Below are positions 25,429 through 35,750 of a DNA stretch of 64,000 bases, one piece after another. The notes under the pieces were generated by a model that was given only the letters and a program-made list of their open reading frames with translations, did no database searches and was not told the origin of the DNA. The position numbers were made by a program, and so were the translations under genes. This stretch comes from Nocardia terrae. Lineage in GTDB: Bacteria; Actinomycetota; Actinomycetes; Mycobacteriales; Mycobacteriaceae. The number at the start of each line of letters is the position of its first letter. Position 1 is the first letter of the stretch. Location: the NCBI RefSeq assembly GCF_009760405.1, contig NZ_WRPP01000001.1:930001-994000 (forward strand), written 5' to 3'.

Positions 25429-25671
25429 TCAGCGGGAGCGGCCGCCGGGGCGGGATTCGATGGCGTCCTTGGCTTCTACCAGGCTGGCGGTGGGGTCCAG
25501 GTCTCGGTAGAGCTTGATGGCGTGGATCTTCTTGCCGCGGCTGAGGAGGTTGTCGATCTCGGTGTAGTCGGTGATCTTGTCGGGAGCGTCGATACCGAGG
25601 TGTTCGAGGATGAGATCGATCTTGCGTTCCAGGCGCGCGAGTTTGCGCTCGAGTCGGAGATTATCGAACAT
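25429..25671 (-). CDS. Small protein with ribosomal L7/L12 C-terminal-like segment
   Basis: The 80-residue protein has a charged helical N terminus (LERKLARLERKIDLILEHLG) and a C terminus KKIHAIKLYRDLDPTASLVE that resembles the helical hairpin of ribosomal L7/L12 (the KI-x-VIK-x-x-RE-x(n)-L-x-EAKD pattern). Such proteins are common in actinobacteria and have no assigned function. It may bind a translation factor or another protein through this fold. It lies 9 bases from the next minus-strand gene, suggesting an operon. Confidence 0.75.
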   Translation of the reverse strand: MFDNLRLERKLARLERKIDLILEHLGIDAPDKITDYTEIDNLLSRGKKIHAIKLYRDLDPTASLVEAKDAIESRPGGRSR

Positions 25672-25680
25672 TCACCGACC

Positions 25681-25941
25681 CTACCGGTGCGGGTGACGCT
25701 CCGATTCCGCGCCGATCCCGAAGCGGATCAGGCCGTTTCGGGTGTAGCCGAGGACGGTGCAGGTGAGGTGGTCGCCGATGCGGGGCCAGTCGTCGCCGCG
25801 ACAGGGACCCGGGCGGTCGTGGAGGAGGTCGCAGTCGATGGTGCCGGAGCGGCCGGAGGCGGTGCGGACCGAAACCCAGTGGGCTCCATGGCCGGTGACC
25901 ACACAGTGGACGGTCGAGTGGAGCGGGTACGACGCCGTCAT
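25681..25941 (-). CDS. Small uncharacterised protein, possible OB fold
   Basis: The 86-residue reading starts at MTASYPLHSTVHCVV and ends RFGIGAESERHPHR. Alternating beta-like segments (VHCVVTGHGAHWVSVRT, HLTCTVLGY, LIRFGI) around a conserved-looking DWPRIGD turn suggest an S1/OB-like barrel, but no family is certain. It is 9 bases upstream of the L7/L12-like gene. An in-frame extension to 26319 overlaps the membrane-protein gene on the other strand and was rejected. Confidence 0.5.
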   Translation of the reverse strand: MTASYPLHSTVHCVVTGHGAHWVSVRTASGRSGTIDCDLLHDRPGPCRGDDWPRIGDHLTCTVLGYTRNGLIRFGIGAESERHPHR

Positions 25942-26001
25942 CTGTTGATTGTCGCGCCCAATATGGGTGAATCGGGCGGGAATCTCGCCGATTATTGGGG
26001 G

Positions 26002-26313
26002 ATGCGTGGAAAGACGCCGCCTACCGAGCCGCTCACCTCGGGGGAGCGGCGGAATCTGTTGATCGGCGCGGCCGTCGTGGTCGCGCTGGTGGTGGCGGGT
26101 GTGGTGGCGTGGGCGCTGCTGGATCATCGGCCCGACTACTCTCGCTCCGAGAACGGCTGCGTCGCAGTGCTTTCCGCCGGAACCATGGGCGGCCAGCAGC
26201 AGCGCGCCTGCGGGGAGCGGGCGCGGGAGTGGTGCCGCACGGTGGCCGACCAGCAGGACAGCTTCTCGCTGAAGGTGCGGCAGGAGTGCCGCAAGGCCGG
26301 AATCGTCGGCTGA
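26002..26313 (+). CDS. Small single-pass membrane protein
   Basis: The 103-residue product has a polar N terminus, one membrane segment (LLIGAAVVVALVVAGVVAWALL, about residues 17-38) and an extracytoplasmic part with four Cys (NGCVAV, RACGERAREWCRT, RQECRK), likely paired by disulphides. The start was set at ATG 26002; ATG 25964 would add 12 residues. No family is recognised. It is divergent from the small minus-strand genes and lies 116 bases before leuB. Confidence 0.65.
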   Translation: MRGKTPPTEPLTSGERRNLLIGAAVVVALVVAGVVAWALLDHRPDYSRSENGCVAVLSAGTMGGQQQRACGERAREWCRTVADQQDSFSLKVRQECRKAGIVG

Positions 26314-26429
26314 TCCCACTGGTTGGGAGCGATTCGCCCTGGTGAAGGGGGTTGTGGGGGCACCGGCTATGGTGGCCGTGGACTCTCCGGCCAGGCGGAG
26401 CGGATCATTCGAAACGGAGCATGGATTTC

Positions 26430-27437
26430 ATGAAACTGGCTGTCATTCCGGGCGACGGTATCGGTCCCGAGGTCATCGCCGAGGCGCTCAAGGTGCTCGA
26501 CGTGGTGGTGCCCGGTGTCGAGAAGACCGAATACGACCTGGGAGCCAAGCGGTTCCATGCCACCGGCGAGATCCTCCCGGACACTGTGATTCCGGAGCTC
26601 AAGCAGCACGACGCCATCCTGCTCGGCGCCATCGGCGACCCGTCGGTGCAGTCCGGCCTGCTCGAGCGCGGCCTGCTGCTGCGCACCCGCTTCGAGCTGG
26701 ATCACCACGTGAACCTGCGCCCGTCCAAGCTGTACCCGGGTGTCACCAGCCCGCTCGCCGCCAACCCGGACATCGATTTCGTGGTCGTGCGCGAGGGCAC
26801 CGAGGGCCCCTACACCGGCACCGGCGGCGCGATCCGGGTGAACACCCCGCACGAGGTCGCCACCGAGGTCTCCACCAACACCCGCTTCGGCGTCGAGCGC
26901 GTAGTCCGCTACGCCTTCGAGACCGCCCGGAAGCGCCGCAAGCACCTGACCCTGGTGCACAAGAACAACGTGCTGGCCTTCGCCGGTTCGCTGTGGTCGC
27001 GCACCGTCGCCGAGGTCGGCGCGGAGTACCCGGATATCGAAACCGCCTACCAGCACATCGATGCCGCCACCATCCACATGGTCACCGACCCGGGCCGCTT
27101 CGACGTGATCGTCACCGACAACCTGTTCGGCGACATCATCACCGACCTGGCCGCCGCCGTCTCCGGTGGCATCGGCCTGGCCGCCTCCGGCAATATCGAC
27201 GCCTCGGGCACCAACCCGTCGATGTTCGAGCCGGTCCACGGTTCGGCCCCCGACATCGCGGGCCAGTCCAAGGCCGACCCGACCGCCGCGATCCTGTCGG
27301 TGTCGCTGCTGCTGAACCACCTGGGCAAGGCCGAGGAGGCCGCGCGCATCGAGGCCGCCGTGGCCAAGGATCTGGCGCAGCGCTCGGGCGCCGCCTCCAC
27401 CGTCGAGATCGGCGACCGGATCGCCGCCTCGCTGTAA
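26430..27437 (+). CDS. leuB: 3-isopropylmalate dehydrogenase
   Basis: The 335-residue enzyme oxidatively decarboxylates 3-isopropylmalate to 4-methyl-2-oxopentanoate with NAD, the third step specific to leucine synthesis. The start [15 protein letters not shown] is the family N terminus. [10 protein letters not shown] near 119 and the metal-binding [13 protein letters not shown] near 225 are present, and [13 protein letters not shown] near 260 binds NAD. ATG 26421 lies three codons upstream; 26430 is preferred because it matches relatives. The IclR-type regulator next to leuC is a likely controller, as its relative LtbR is in corynebacteria. Confidence 0.97.
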   Translation: MKLAVIPGDGIGPEVIAEALKVLDVVVPGVEKTEYDLGAKRFHATGEILPDTVIPELKQHDAILLGAIGDPSVQSGLLERGLLLRTRFELDHHVNLRPSKLYPGVTSPLAANPDIDFVVVREGTEGPYTGTGGAIRVNTPHEVATEVSTNTRFGVERVVRYAFETARKRRKHLTLVHKNNVLAFAGSLWSRTVAEVGAEYPDIETAYQHIDAATIHMVTDPGRFDVIVTDNLFGDIITDLAAAVSGGIGLAASGNIDASGTNPSMFEPVHGSAPDIAGQSKADPTAAILSVSLLLNHLGKAEEAARIEAAVAKDLAQRSGAASTVEIGDRIAASL

Positions 27438-27450
27438 GACCCTACGGTCA

Positions 27451-27484
27451 AGCCCCCGTTCCCGCGCTCGCGGGGACGGGGGCT
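27451..27484 (+). terminator. leuB terminator
   Basis: A long inverted repeat (AGCCCCCGT with its complement, extended by CCCGCG) starts 13 bases after the leuB stop. Confidence 0.7.
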
Positions 27485-27683
27485 GATCTATATCAGTGGC
27501 CGAATATCGACGGCGACAAGGTGATTCACTGGTACGTACCAGCGCCCGAGTGATCGAAACCCGACCGATTCGCACCCTTCGTGCGTTCCCTCCCGGCCCC
27601 CGAAATGCCATCCTGAGAGGCGATCTCGTGAAATCGGCTGGGGCAGTGAGGCATATCGCACAAATGCATTCGGATGCGAAAAC

Positions 27684-28952
27684 TTAACGGGCGCAGGTCT
27701 TCCGGATTTGCCCGCAATCAGCAGGAGGCTGGGAACCGGTGGGCGCCAACGGCACTGATTCGGTGCGTGACCGCCGGACCGAATCGGTGGGCACCAGCGG
27801 CACCGCCGCCAGTGCCACCAGTGCTACCAGCAGGTAGACGCTCGGGAATCCGGCCGCGGTGATCAACGCGCCGAAGGCCGGGGCGACCGCGGCCGCGGCC
27901 AGATTCTGGCCCGTGTTCTGGATGCCCAGGCCGCGACCCGACCAGAACGGACCGGCGATCTCGGCCACCGCCGTGAAGGCCAGGCCGTTGTCCGCCACCG
28001 TGATGACCGAGGCCGCGACCAGAATCGGAACGGCCGCCCACCACTGCTGCGTCCACGACGCTACGGCCAAGGCGGCCATGGAGATAACGGCCGCGATGGC
28101 CACCGTGCGCAGCGGCCGCAGCCGGCTGCCGACCCGGTCCGACCAGATCCCCGCGCCGATTCGCCCGGCAGCGCCCAGGATTTGGGTGCCGGTGACCACC
28201 GCGCCCGCGGCGGCCAGCGACAGGCCGACATCCTGGTGCAGCCACAGCAGGCCGAACGTCCAGATGGCGGCCTGCGGGATGACCAGCAGAATCGATACGC
28301 CGTGGATCCGCCACAGCGTCGAATCCCCGCGGTAGGGATTCGCGGGACGCCCTGCGCCCCCGGCGGATTCGGGTCGCGGCGGATCCACAATCCCGATCAG
28401 GCAGCCGATCGCCGCCAGGCCCGCCATGGCCGCGGGTACCAGGACGGCCGTCGAGAACCCGTGTGCCGCAGCGACGGCCGGAATCGTCATGGCGCCGATG
28501 GCCACGCCCAGCGGCTGTGCGGTCTGCCGGATTCCCATGGCCAGGCCGCGCTGATTCGGCGGGAACCAGCCCACGATGACCCGTCCGCTGGCGCCGTTGG
28601 TGCTGCCTCCGGCCGCCCCGGCCAGGAACAGCAATGCCCCCAGCGCAACGTAGTTCGTGACCGCGGCCGCCGCCGCGCCGGTCACGAACATGATCGCGGG
28701 ACCGGCCACCAGCGCCACGCGCTCACCCATGCGGTCGACGATGAAACCCCATGCGATCAGCGTGCAGCACAACCCGGCCAGCGGCATCGCCACCAGCAGA
28801 CCGGCCGTGGCCAGCGACATTCCGCGCTGGGTCAGCGACGGCAGCAGGAACGGAGCGCCGTTGGTCATGACCGCGGTCGAGGCCTGTGCGAAGACTCCGA
28901 GGGCCAGCATGCTCCACCGTCGCGCCGCACCTATCTGTGTCACGGTGGCCAT
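27684..28952 (-). CDS. Major facilitator superfamily transporter
   Basis: The 422-residue product has about twelve hydrophobic segments and the MFS loop signature DRMGERVALVAG between segments 2 and 3. It is an inner-membrane secondary transporter; GWFPPNQRGLAMGIRQTAQPLG resembles organic-acid and nitrate/nitrite-type MFS members. It holds the place of Rv2994 in the mycobacterial order. ATG 28952 was chosen because AGGTGAGG lies 3-10 bases upstream on the minus strand. The substrate cannot be stated. It is divergent from the fumarylacetoacetase-family gene. Confidence 0.88.
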   Translation of the reverse strand: MATVTQIGAARRWSMLALGVFAQASTAVMTNGAPFLLPSLTQRGMSLATAGLLVAMPLAGLCCTLIAWGFIVDRMGERVALVAGPAIMFVTGAAAAAVTNYVALGALLFLAGAAGGSTNGASGRVIVGWFPPNQRGLAMGIRQTAQPLGVAIGAMTIPAVAAAHGFSTAVLVPAAMAGLAAIGCLIGIVDPPRPESAGGAGRPANPYRGDSTLWRIHGVSILLVIPQAAIWTFGLLWLHQDVGLSLAAAGAVVTGTQILGAAGRIGAGIWSDRVGSRLRPLRTVAIAAVISMAALAVASWTQQWWAAVPILVAASVITVADNGLAFTAVAEIAGPFWSGRGLGIQNTGQNLAAAAVAPAFGALITAAGFPSVYLLVALVALAAVPLVPTDSVRRSRTESVPLAPTGSQPPADCGQIRKTCAR

Positions 28953-29279
28953 GGCCCTCACCTCGTGTCTCATTATGTGGAATCGATGTCTTACTCTGTG
29001 AACATCGGTTCTTACGGTACACCTGATGCGCAAGATGATTTCCGGGGCGAGCTGTTTGTTTGCTCACACCCGGGTACTGATCTTGTGCGCCGCCTTGCGC
29101 GCGGTGAGTTGCCTTGCGTATAAGCGCATTCCACATTCCGGTACGCCCGATGCGGGGTGGGATGCCGCGCGGTGCCGATCGGAGCGCCCGACCCGGGCCC
29201 GTCGTCGCCGGGATGTCACGTCTCGCCCCGCGGTCGGGCGCGTTCGGGCAGGTCGAAGCCGGTCGATAGGATGCCAACC
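28953..29279 (+). other. Divergent promoter region
   Basis: This 327-base gap separates the MFS gene and the FAH-family gene, transcribed away from each other. It is less GC-rich than its surroundings in the part nearest the MFS gene (about 28970-29050). No gene is supported. Both promoters should lie here. Confidence 0.5.
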
Positions 29280-30053
29280 ATGCGCCTAGGTCGAGTTGCC
29301 AGCCCAGATGGAGTCGCTTTCGTCAGCATCGAAGGCGACGGTTCCGACGCCGTCGTCCGTGAAATCGCCGAACACCCGTTCGGCAACCCGACCTTCACCG
29401 GTCGCAGCTGGCCGCTCGCCGATGTGCGCCTGCTGGCCCCGATCCTGGCCAGCAAGGTGATCTGCATCGGCAAGAACTACGCCGCGCACGCCGAGGAAAT
29501 GGGCGGCCCGGCCCCGGCCGACCCGGTCATCTTCATGAAGCCGAGCACCTCGATCCAGAGCCCCAACGCCCCGATCATCCTGCCGCCCAGCTCTTCTCAG
29601 GTGGACTACGAGGGCGAGCTGGCGATCGTGATCGGCCGCCCCTGCAAGGACGTGCCCGCCGCCCGCGCCCACGAGGTGATCCTGGGTTACACCGTTGCCA
29701 ACGACGTGACCGCCCGCGATCAGCAGCGCCACGACGGCCAGTGGACCCGGGCCAAGGGCTACGACACCTTCTGCCCGCTGGGCCCGTGGATCGAGACCTC
29801 GCTGGACCCTTCGGATCTGGAGATCGTCACCGAGGTCGACGGCCAGGAAAAGCAGCGCAGTCGCACTTCACTTCTGCTGCACGATATTCCGAAGCTGATC
29901 GAATGGGTCACCGCCGTAATGACCTTGCTCCCCGGCGATGTCATCCTCACCGGCACCCCGGAGGGCGTCGGCCCGCTGCAGGAGGGCCAGACCGTGTCGG
30001 TGACCGTGTCCGGAATCGGCACCCTGTCCAATCCCGTTGCCGCCAAACGCTGA
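29280..30053 (+). CDS. Fumarylacetoacetate hydrolase family protein
   Basis: The 257-residue protein has the FAH-family core: [17 protein letters not shown] near 59-75, then [12 protein letters not shown] near 107, with the metal-binding acidic residues, and [15 protein letters not shown] near 135. Members cleave C-C bonds or decarboxylate and tautomerise 2-oxo acids in aromatic breakdown. It matches Rv2993c directly upstream of gltX, a position conserved in mycobacteria. It ends 29 bases before gltX and is probably co-transcribed. The substrate is unknown. Confidence 0.92.
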   Translation: MRLGRVASPDGVAFVSIEGDGSDAVVREIAEHPFGNPTFTGRSWPLADVRLLAPILASKVICIGKNYAAHAEEMGGPAPADPVIFMKPSTSIQSPNAPIILPPSSSQVDYEGELAIVIGRPCKDVPAARAHEVILGYTVANDVTARDQQRHDGQWTRAKGYDTFCPLGPWIETSLDPSDLEIVTEVDGQEKQRSRTSLLLHDIPKLIEWVTAVMTLLPGDVILTGTPEGVGPLQEGQTVSVTVSGIGTLSNPVAAKR

Positions 30054-30082
30054 ACACGGTAACCCTGAAACGAGAGAGAGCC

Positions 30083-31549
30083 ATGACCGACGTCCGGGTA
30101 CGTTTCTGCCCGTCTCCCACCGGCACACCGCATGTGGGACTGGTTCGCACCGCCCTGTTCAACTGGGCCTTCGCGCGCCACCACGGCGGCACCTTCGTCT
30201 TCCGCATCGAAGACACCGACGCCGCACGCGATTCCGAGGAGTCCTACGCCGCCATCCTCGACGCCCTGCGCTGGCTGGGCCTGACCTGGGACGAGGGCCC
30301 CGAGGTCGGCGGCCCCTACGCGCCATACCGGCAGTCGCAGCGGCGTGACCTTCATCTCGATGTCGTGCAGCGCCTGCTGGCCGCGGGGGAGGCCTACGAA
30401 TCCTTCTCCACCCCTGAAGAAGTCGAGGCCCGCCACAAGGCCGCCGGCCGCGACCCCAAGCTGGGCTACGACAACTTCGACCGCGACCTGACGCCGGAGC
30501 AGATCGAGGCCTACAAGGCCAAGGGCCGCCCGGCGGTGATCCGCCTGCGCATGCCCGACCACGACCTCGTCTGGAACGACCTGGTGCGCGGCGAGACCAC
30601 CTTCCGGGCGGGCGTCGTGCCCGATTTCGCGCTCACCCGCGGTAATGGCGACCCGCTCTATACGCTGGTCAACCCGGTCGACGACGCGATGATGAAGATC
30701 ACCCACGTTTTGCGCGGCGAGGATCTGCTGTCCTCGACTCCGCGTCAGCTGGCGCTCTACGAATCGCTGAAGCGAATCGGCGTCGCCGAGTTCACTCCGG
30801 AGTTCGGGCACCTGCCCTTCGTGATGGGCCACGGCAACAAGAAGTTGTCCAAGCGTGATCCGGAGTCGAATCTCTTCCATCACCGCGCCCGCGGCTTCAT
30901 TCCGGAGGGTTTGCTGAATTATCTGGCGCTGCTCGGCTGGGGCATCGCCGATGATCATGATCTGTTCTCCATGGCGGAGATGGTCGAGGCGTTCGATATC
31001 TCGAAAGTGAATTCGAATCCGGCTCGATTCGATCAGAAGAAGGCGGACGCTCTCAACGCCGAACATATTCGGTTGCTGAGCCCCGGTGATTTTGCTCACC
31101 GGCTGCGCGAGTACCTCACCGGACACGGACATATCGGCGCCGAGATCGACGAGAAGCTGTTCGAAACCGTGGCCGATCTTGTTCAGACCCGTATCAAGGT
31201 TCTCGGCGACGCCTGGGATCTGGTGAAGTTCCTGTTCATCAAGCCCGAAGAGTTCGTCATCGACGAGGCCGCGAAGGCGAAGAATCTGAAATCCGACGCC
31301 GCCCCGGTACTGCAGGCGACGGTAAAGGCGCTGGAAGGCGTTTCGGAGTGGACCGCGGCCCCGCTCGAGGAGGCGCTCAAATCCGCGCTCATCGATGAGC
31401 TGGGCCTCAAGCCGAACAAGGCGTTCACACCTGTGCGCGTCGCGGTGACCGGATCCCACATCAGCCCGCCGCTCTACGAGTCGCTCGAACTGCTCGGCCG
31501 CGAGATCACCATGGACCGCCTCCGCACGGCCCTGTCCGAGCTCGCCTGA
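30083..31549 (+). CDS. gltX: Glutamyl-tRNA synthetase
   Basis: The 488-residue class I synthetase joins glutamate to tRNA. The HIGH-type motif appears as [10 protein letters not shown] near residues 9-18 and the KMSKS loop as KKLSKRD near 253. In bacteria of this group it is expected to charge both tRNA-Glu and tRNA-Gln, the latter corrected by GatCAB. It is followed within 350 bases by tRNA-Gln and tRNA-Glu genes, its two substrates. Ribosome site GAGAGAG upstream of ATG 30083. Confidence 0.97.
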   Translation: MTDVRVRFCPSPTGTPHVGLVRTALFNWAFARHHGGTFVFRIEDTDAARDSEESYAAILDALRWLGLTWDEGPEVGGPYAPYRQSQRRDLHLDVVQRLLAAGEAYESFSTPEEVEARHKAAGRDPKLGYDNFDRDLTPEQIEAYKAKGRPAVIRLRMPDHDLVWNDLVRGETTFRAGVVPDFALTRGNGDPLYTLVNPVDDAMMKITHVLRGEDLLSSTPRQLALYESLKRIGVAEFTPEFGHLPFVMGHGNKKLSKRDPESNLFHHRARGFIPEGLLNYLALLGWGIADDHDLFSMAEMVEAFDISKVNSNPARFDQKKADALNAEHIRLLSPGDFAHRLREYLTGHGHIGAEIDEKLFETVADLVQTRIKVLGDAWDLVKFLFIKPEEFVIDEAAKAKNLKSDAAPVLQATVKALEGVSEWTAAPLEEALKSALIDELGLKPNKAFTPVRVAVTGSHISPPLYESLELLGREITMDRLRTALSELA

Positions 31550-31566
31550 GTGCTCCGAAATGATGC

Positions 31567-31595
31567 ACAAACCGGCCTCTGACCAGCCGGTTTGT
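31567..31595 (+). terminator. gltX terminator
   Basis: A perfect 10-base inverted repeat (ACAAACCGGC) with a 9-base loop starts 18 bases after the gltX stop. Confidence 0.65.
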
Positions 31596-31683
31596 GTATC
31601 TACGGTGGGATGCTGCTAATCTTCTTCTCGGCCGGAACGCCGACAGGAACTTCCCCCGGGGAGATCCTGAAAGCCCAGGTCAA

Positions 31684-31755
31684 TGGGGTATGGTGTAATT
31701 GGCAACACAGCTGATTCTGGTTCAGCCATTCTAGGTTCGAGTCCTGGTACCCCAG
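31684..31755 (+). tRNA. tRNA-Gln (CTG)
   Basis: The cloverleaf is complete: acceptor TGGGGTA pairs with TACCCCA, the anticodon stem GCTGA/TCAGC encloses TTCTGGT with anticodon CTG at 31717-31719, and the T arm has loop TTCGAGT. The discriminator is G and CCA is not encoded. Confidence 0.93.
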
Positions 31756-31818
31756 CTGCGAGAGCTCCGGTTCTCGATTCGAGAAGTTCGGCGGTGGAAA
31801 CCGCCGGCATCTCATCCT

Positions 31819-31891
31819 GGTCCCGTCGTCTAGCGGCCTAGGACGCCGCCCTCTCAAGGCGGTAGCGCGGGTTCAAATCCCGTCGGGACTA
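31819..31891 (+). tRNA. tRNA-Glu (CTC)
   Basis: Acceptor GGTCCCG pairs with CGGGACT (one G-U), the anticodon stem CCGCC/GGCGG encloses CTCTCAA with anticodon CTC at 31853-31855, and the T arm GCGGG-TTCAAAT-CCCGT is present. CCA is not fully encoded. Confidence 0.93.
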
Positions 31892-31893
31892 CA

Positions 31894-31936
31894 AAGCGAA
31901 GGCCCCCAGCCAACCGGCTGGGGGCCTTCGCTTTTT
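31894..31936 (+). terminator. Terminator after the tRNA pair
   Basis: A very strong hairpin with arms of about 19 bases (AAGCGAAGGCCCCCAGCC and its complement) and a short loop ends in CTTTTT. It follows tRNA-Glu directly and faces the converging oxidase gene, so it may act in both directions. Confidence 0.85.
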
Positions 31937-31970
31937 GCGGCTCCGGACTCTCGCGGTTCAAGTAGTGGAA

Positions 31971-32471
31971 CTAGTCCGAGTGCTGGGCCGTGGTGCCGCC
32001 CTTGGGCATGGCGGGCAATCCGAGTTTGCGGTGATCCCAGCTGCGGATGCGTTCGGGCACGACGCGCACGGCCACCCGCTTGTTGAGCATCGCCTCGACG
32101 AACGGCTTGGCTTCTTCGCTGTAAGGCCCGGTGTAGCGCTCCCACACGCTGATTCCCACCTTGAACAGGGCTTCGGGATCCTCAACGATCTCGGCGCGGC
32201 CCTCGAGCGAAATACCGCGTAGCTGGTCGTAGGTGTCGCCGGCCTCGAGCATCACGGTGATGCGCGGATCGCGGCGCAGATTCACCGTCTTCTGGGCCTT
32301 GGCCTTGGTCTCGAACCAGATCTCGCCGTCGATCACCGCGTACCACATGGCGACCAGATGCGGAGCGCCGGAAGCGCCCAGCGTGGCCATGGTGGCGATG
32401 CGGCTGCGCTCGATGAATTCGGTGATCTCCTGCTCGGACATCACGATCTGCGCGCGTTGATTAACTCCCAT
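31971..32471 (-). CDS. Pyridoxamine-5'-phosphate-oxidase-fold (F420/FMN) protein
   Basis: The 166-residue split-barrel protein (IATMATLGASGAPHLVAMWY near 25-44; DPRITVMLEAGDTYDQLRG near 68) belongs to the PPOX/FDOR group that uses FMN or F420. It corresponds to Rv2991 by sequence type and position. A redox role with F420 is plausible since the window also carries cofC/fbiD. A MSEQEITEF start 10 codons in is an alternative. Confidence 0.88.
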   Translation of the reverse strand: MGVNQRAQIVMSEQEITEFIERSRIATMATLGASGAPHLVAMWYAVIDGEIWFETKAKAQKTVNLRRDPRITVMLEAGDTYDQLRGISLEGRAEIVEDPEALFKVGISVWERYTGPYSEEAKPFVEAMLNKRVAVRVVPERIRSWDHRKLGLPAMPKGGTTAQHSD

Positions 32472-32533
32472 GGGCCGACTGTAATTTACGGCGTATGAGC
32501 GCGGTCACAGTGGCCGTTTCCTGCCAGATACGG

Positions 32534-32570
32534 CACAGCCCCCGTCCCAGGATTCGGGACGGGGGCTGTG
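32534..32570 (-). terminator. Inverted repeat after the IclR gene
   Basis: A 15-base perfect inverted repeat (CACAGCCCCCGTCCC) with a 7-base loop lies 89 bases downstream, on the minus strand, of the IclR gene and upstream of the oxidase gene. It is probably a terminator, though no T-run follows. Confidence 0.55.
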
Positions 32571-32658
32571 CGGTTCCGGCGGGGGCGGCGCAGCGGCCGC
32601 TGAGGCTGTCGTGACCGCTGTGGCCACCCCGAGGGTTCCCCGGGCCCCGCAAAGTCCG

Positions 32659-33360
32659 TCAGAGGCGCTTGTGGAGGGCGTCGGCGGCGGCCACCAGGTC
32701 GGCGGCCCACCGCGCGCCCGGCCGGCGGCCCATGCGATCGATGGGTCCGGATACCGAGACGGCCGCGATCACGCCGCCCGCGGCATCGCGCACGGGCGCG
32801 GAAACGCTGGCCACACCGGCCGCGCGCTCGGCCGCGCTCTGCGCCCAGCCGCGCCGGCGCACCTCGGCCAGCGCCCGCTCGCCGAAGACGGCCTCGGGCA
32901 GGATGGTGCGCTGCAGATCGGGATCGGACCAGGCCAGCAGCACTTTCGCGGCCGAACCGGCGGTGAGCGGCAGCCGTGCCCCGATGGGCACGGTGTCGCG
33001 TAGGCCCGCGGCCGGTTCCATGGCGGCCACGCAGATGCGGGCGTTCCCGTCGCGGCGGTAGAGCTGCACGCTCTCGCCGGTGATCTCGCGCAGGCGCGGA
33101 AGAATGGTGGAGGCGGCGTCGAGCAGGGGATCGCTGGCGGTTGTCGCCAGTTCCGACAGGGCCGGGCCCGGTCGCCACATGCCCTGGCTGTCGCGGGCCA
33201 GCATGCGGTGCGTCTCCAGGCCCACGGCCAGGCGGTGCGCGGTGGCGCGGGGCAGGCCGGTGCGGGCGCACAGCTCGTTGAGGCCGCAGGGTTGCTCGGC
33301 TACGGCGTGCAGGACGGCCATGGCTTTGTCCAGAACCCCGATACCGCTATGCTGTCTCAT
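32659..33360 (-). CDS. IclR-family regulator, LtbR/NdgR-like
   Basis: The 233-residue regulator has an N-terminal winged helix (LDKAMAVLHAVAEQ, LNELCARTGLPRATAHRLAVGL) and a C-terminal IclR effector domain. It is divergent from leuC across 142 bases. Relatives in the same place (Rv2989; LtbR of Corynebacterium; NdgR of Streptomyces) control leuCD and leuB and amino-acid metabolism, so the same role is likely. The operator probably lies in 33361-33502. Confidence 0.92.
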   Translation of the reverse strand: MRQHSGIGVLDKAMAVLHAVAEQPCGLNELCARTGLPRATAHRLAVGLETHRMLARDSQGMWRPGPALSELATTASDPLLDAASTILPRLREITGESVQLYRRDGNARICVAAMEPAAGLRDTVPIGARLPLTAGSAAKVLLAWSDPDLQRTILPEAVFGERALAEVRRRGWAQSAAERAAGVASVSAPVRDAAGGVIAAVSVSGPIDRMGRRPGARWAADLVAAADALHKRL

Positions 33361-33502
33361 AGAACGATATTAGCGTCTCGCATGTTGGGAAATGCAAACC
33401 AGCCGCTCCCCGCGTCGGACGCCGGCGCTGATCACAATGAGCAGCGCGAGCCCCCGCGTCACAGCCCGAACGCGGGAATGTCTATCGAGAGGTGATGGAG
33501 AT

Positions 33503-34927
33503 ATGGCCGACCGGCCACGCACCCTGGCGGAGAAGGTCTGGGATCAGCACGTCGTCGTTCGCGGCGAAGGCGAGGGCGAGAATCGCCAGCCCGACCTCAT
33601 CTACATCGACCTGCACCTGGTGCACGAGGTCACGAGTCCGCAGGCGTTCGACGGCTTGCGTAGTGCCGGCCGGCCGGTGCGCCGCCCGGATCTCACCATC
33701 GCCACCGAGGACCACAACGTCCCGACGATCGACATCGACAAGCCGATCGCGGATCCCGTGTCGCGCCTGCAGGTCGACACCCTGCGCAAGAACTGCGAGG
33801 AATTCGGTGTGCGCCTGCACCGGATGGGCGATCTGGACCAGGGCATCGTCCACGTGGTGGGCCCGCAGCTGGGCCTGACCCAGCCGGGAACCACGGTGGT
33901 GTGCGGTGATTCGCACACCTCCACCCACGGCGCGTTCGGCGCGCTGGCCATGGGTATCGGCACCTCGGAAGTGGAACACGTTCTGGCAACGCAGACTTTG
34001 TCGCTGCGCCCGTTCAAGACCATGGCCATCAATATCGACGGGCAGCTGCCCGCGGGCGTCACCTCCAAGGACGTGATCCTGGCGGTCATCGCGCAGATCG
34101 GCACCGGCGGCGGCCAGGGCTATGTGCTGGAGTACCGCGGCGAGGCCGTGCGCGCCATGTCCATGGAGGCCCGGATGACCATGTGCAACATGTCGATCGA
34201 GGCCGGGGCCCGCGCGGGCATGGTCGCGCCCGACGAGGTCACCTACGAGTTCCTGAAGGGCCGCCCGCACGCCCCGCAGGGCGCGGACTGGGATGCCGCC
34301 GTGGCCGCCTGGGACGCCCTGAAGAGCGATGAGGGCGCGGTTTTCGACGCCGAGGTGCACATCGACGGGTCGGCGCTGACCCCGTTCGTCACCTGGGGCA
34401 CCAATCCGGGACAGGGTGCGCCGCTGGGCGACTCGGTGCCGGATCCGGAGCAGATCGTCGACGAGAACGAGCGCGCGGCCGCCGAGAAGGCGCTGCAGTA
34501 CATGGACCTGAAGCCGGGCACCCCGCTGCGGGATGTGGCCGTGGACACGGTTTTCGTGGGTTCGTGCACCAATGGCCGGATCGAGGATCTGCGCGCGGTC
34601 GCCGATATTCTGAACGGTCGCAAGGTCGCGGACGGTGTACGCATGCTGATCGTCCCGGGTTCGATGCGGGTGCGGCTGCAGGCGGAAAAAGAGGGTCTGG
34701 GCGAGATTTTCACCACCGCGGGCGCGGAATGGCGCCAGCCGGGCTGCTCGATGTGCCTGGGTATGAACCCGGATCAGCTTTCCCCCGGTCAGCGCTGTGC
34801 CGCCACCTCGAACCGGAACTTCGAAGGGCGACAGGGCAAGGGCGGCCGCACGCACCTGGTCTCGCCGCTGGTCGCGGCGGCCACCGCGGTGCGCGGAACC
34901 CTGTCCTCACCTGCGGATCTGAACTGA
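33503..34927 (+). CDS. leuC: 3-isopropylmalate dehydratase large subunit
   Basis: The 474-residue subunit, with LeuD, isomerises 2-isopropylmalate to 3-isopropylmalate. The iron-sulphur cluster cysteines are in VGSCTNGRI near 352 and [14 protein letters not shown] near 413-426. ATG 33503 has GGAG 6 bases upstream and gives the family N terminus [13 protein letters not shown]. leuD follows after 57 bases in the same operon. LtbR-type repression from the divergent gene is likely. Confidence 0.97.
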   Translation: MADRPRTLAEKVWDQHVVVRGEGEGENRQPDLIYIDLHLVHEVTSPQAFDGLRSAGRPVRRPDLTIATEDHNVPTIDIDKPIADPVSRLQVDTLRKNCEEFGVRLHRMGDLDQGIVHVVGPQLGLTQPGTTVVCGDSHTSTHGAFGALAMGIGTSEVEHVLATQTLSLRPFKTMAINIDGQLPAGVTSKDVILAVIAQIGTGGGQGYVLEYRGEAVRAMSMEARMTMCNMSIEAGARAGMVAPDEVTYEFLKGRPHAPQGADWDAAVAAWDALKSDEGAVFDAEVHIDGSALTPFVTWGTNPGQGAPLGDSVPDPEQIVDENERAAAEKALQYMDLKPGTPLRDVAVDTVFVGSCTNGRIEDLRAVADILNGRKVADGVRMLIVPGSMRVRLQAEKEGLGEIFTTAGAEWRQPGCSMCLGMNPDQLSPGQRCAATSNRNFEGRQGKGGRTHLVSPLVAAATAVRGTLSSPADLN

Positions 34928-34984
34928 TCCCTCGCCCGCGGCGGCCCAGATCCGGCCGCCCCCACTGACTCAGGAGAATCAACG

Positions 34985-35593
34985 ATGGAAGCCTTCAAGG
35001 TCCACAAGGGGATCGGCGTTCCGCTGCGCCGATCCAATGTCGACACCGACCAGATCATTCCGGCGGTCTATCTGAAGCGCGTTACCCGAACGGGATTCGA
35101 GGACGGCCTGTTCGCGGCGTGGCGGACGGATCCCCACTTCATTCTGAACACCGAGCCCTACAACCGGGGTAGTGTGCTGGTCGCTGGTCCGGATTTCGGT
35201 ACCGGATCCTCACGTGAGCACGCTGTTTGGGCCTTGAAGGACTATGGCTTCCGGGTGGTGATCTCGTCTCGCTTCGCCGACATCTTCCGCGGGAACGCGG
35301 GTAAGGACGGGCTTCTGACGGCCCGGATGGCCCAGAGCGATGTGGAATTGCTCTGGAAGTTGCTCGAGGAACAGCCGGGTTTGGAATTGGCTGTGGACCT
35401 CGAGACGCGAACCGTGTCGGCCGGAACGGTCGTGTTGCCGTTCGATATTGACGACTACACCCGGTGGCGCCTGCTGGAAGGGCTGGACGACATCGGCCTC
35501 ACTCTGCGCCACGAGGCCGAGATCAGCCAGTTCGAAAACGCAAGGCCGACTTGGAAACCCGCTACCATTCCGGCCCGTATTTCGCAGACGTAA
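34985..35593 (+). CDS. leuD: 3-isopropylmalate dehydratase small subunit
   Basis: The 202-residue swivelling-domain subunit completes the isomerase. It shows the family signatures [17 protein letters not shown] near 18-34 and [15 protein letters not shown] near 71-85. CAGGAG precedes the ATG. It lies 57 bases after leuC, and hupB follows after 157 bases. Confidence 0.97.
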   Translation: MEAFKVHKGIGVPLRRSNVDTDQIIPAVYLKRVTRTGFEDGLFAAWRTDPHFILNTEPYNRGSVLVAGPDFGTGSSREHAVWALKDYGFRVVISSRFADIFRGNAGKDGLLTARMAQSDVELLWKLLEEQPGLELAVDLETRTVSAGTVVLPFDIDDYTRWRLLEGLDDIGLTLRHEAEISQFENARPTWKPATIPARISQT

Positions 35594-35750
35594 TCATTGA
35601 TGGGCGTTAGCTGAACGCCCTCAAACCAGGTAGCTGAGCGTGTGCCATGCGTCATGTATTTCCGCGTGGCACATAGACTCTTGCCCGCAAAGGGTTTACC
35701 GTGGTACCTAGTCGGTCCGACGACGGGCCAATTAGTCTGCGGAGGATTCA

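Noticed and set aside
27496..27687. 63-codon plus-strand frame after the leuB terminator
   Set aside because: No ribosome site, no family resemblance, and it overlaps the end of the MFS gene.
31684..31891. Integration site at the tRNA-Gln/tRNA-Glu pair
   Set aside because: No integrase or partial tRNA repeat is present on either side within the window.
35594..35750. Riboswitch or attenuator upstream of hupB, and likewise upstream of serA, leuB or thiL
   Set aside because: I could not fold any convincing known riboswitch, T-box or leader peptide in these gaps.
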